Source of the DNA: Qipengyuania marincola
Lineage (GTDB): Bacteria; Pseudomonadota; Alphaproteobacteria; Sphingomonadales; Sphingomonadaceae
Assembly: GCF_029688625.1 (NCBI RefSeq)
Contig: NZ_JARULC010000004.1
Span: 1-64,000 of the forward strand
Direction: 5' to 3'
DNA: 64,000 bases
Part shown: piece after piece, positions 63,699 to 64,000 of the stretch
Layout of the letters: each line of letters starts with the position of its first letter
Position numbering within the stretch: the stretch's first letter is position 1
Made by a program: the position numbers and the translations under genes
The notes under the pieces: generated by a model
What the model was told of the DNA's origin: nothing
The model's database searches: none
The model's input: the letters and a program-made list of their open reading frames with translations, nothing else

Positions 63699-64000
63699 CT
63701 AGTCCTGCTTGTCGAGTTCCTCGTTGAGGCGCAGGCTGCAGCGCCAGAAGAAGAATGCCGGGATCAATCCGAGGAAGGCGGCCCCGTAAAGGACGTAGCG
63801 CACGCTCTCCTCGCCATATTCAGGCCGCAGGAAGTCCGACAGCATGCCGAAGAAAAGCGGGCCGAGTCCCAGCCCGATCAGGTTCTGAAAGAACAGCAGT
63901 ACCGCGGCGGCGATGGCGCGCGAGCGCAGCGGCACGAGGCCTTGCGCCGCGGAATAGGTCGGGCCGTAGTAGAGCGAATTGAGCAGGGTCGGCACGAACA
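63699..64000 (-). CDS. MFS transporter, C-terminal fragment (cut by window edge)
   Basis: The C-terminal ~100 residues of a membrane carrier: SNSLYYG-like LLNSLYYGPTYSAAQGLVP, RSRAIAAAVLLFFQNLIGLGLGPLFFGMLSD and a last helix before NEELDKQD. This fits the end of an MFS transporter of the spinster-like type. The gene continues beyond 64000, so its start is not seen. Confidence 0.8.
   Translation of the reverse strand, partial: FVPTLLNSLYYGPTYSAAQGLVPLRSRAIAAAVLLFFQNLIGLGLGPLFFGMLSDFLRPEYGEESVRYVLYGAAFLGLIPAFFFWRCSLRLNEELDKQD

Overview
The window looks like a piece of chromosome from a high-GC alphaproteobacterium, most likely order Sphingomonadales and close to the Erythrobacteraceae. This placement is an inference from gene content and protein style: HrcA/GrpE and DnaK/DnaJ, PhaR, a RadA next to CvpA and a two-Cys NifU-like scaffold, a PDH E2 / E3 cluster, CPA2 antiporter, DUF885 peptidase, and bifunctional hydrolase-OsmC. 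Nearly all of it is dense, short-gapped core gene content. No stretch over about 300 bases lacks a gene.

The left edge (1-7510) is accessory. It starts inside a 12-bp tandem repeat, followed by four tightly coupled + strand genes: an NYN-domain putative RNase, a type III Mod-like adenine methyltransferase, a small basic coiled-coil protein, and an SF1 UvrD-like helicase carrying a RelE/ParE-like N-terminal domain. The layout resembles a restriction or defence operon, but no restriction endonuclease (Res) is present in the window. An AT-richer ISNCY/IS1202-type insertion sequence on the - strand abuts the helicase stop. Its right end, marked by two 19-bp direct repeats, lies at the border with the housekeeping region. 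This island is the best candidate for an unusual system.

From 7572 to 15567 runs a - strand cluster of overlapping genes, transcribed from a lytic transglycosylase (MltB-like) through a SPOR/RlpA-like protein, D-Ala-D-Ala carboxypeptidase, thymidylate kinase, DNA polymerase III delta', MetG, TatD, a PhnP-like metallo-beta-lactamase-fold hydrolase and a 55-aa membrane protein. A tRNA-Ser(TGA) follows, then a sulfotransferase-like / class IV aminotransferase pair and a KefB/C-type antiporter. Next is a pyruvate dehydrogenase E2 ... E3 cluster (23314-19581) with a DUF559 endonuclease-like gene, a thioesterase and several palindromic repeats inserted between E2 and E3.

The middle (23444-38771) holds a universal stress protein, a peroxiredoxin, RNase R, an M28 peptidase, ProS, PhaR, Alr, an MHS-type MFS carrier, a Fe-S scaffold, CvpA, RadA, a large patatin-like protein and a secreted MBL-fold hydrolase. 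From 38833 to 48403 there is a chaperone region: dnaJ and dnaK (with a good heat-shock sigma-32-type promoter), a copper chaperone lipoprotein, and hrcA-grpE divergent from rph-rdgB. The right part (49030-64000) carries a CAP protein, hemW-xerC, gshB-yraN-rsmI divergent from an LpoA-like lipoprotein and parE, a hydrolase-OsmC fusion, and a MoxR ATPase / GFA / CoxE-type VWA group interrupted by a soluble chemoreceptor-like protein whose sensor domain appears to be C-terminal. The window ends inside an MFS gene.
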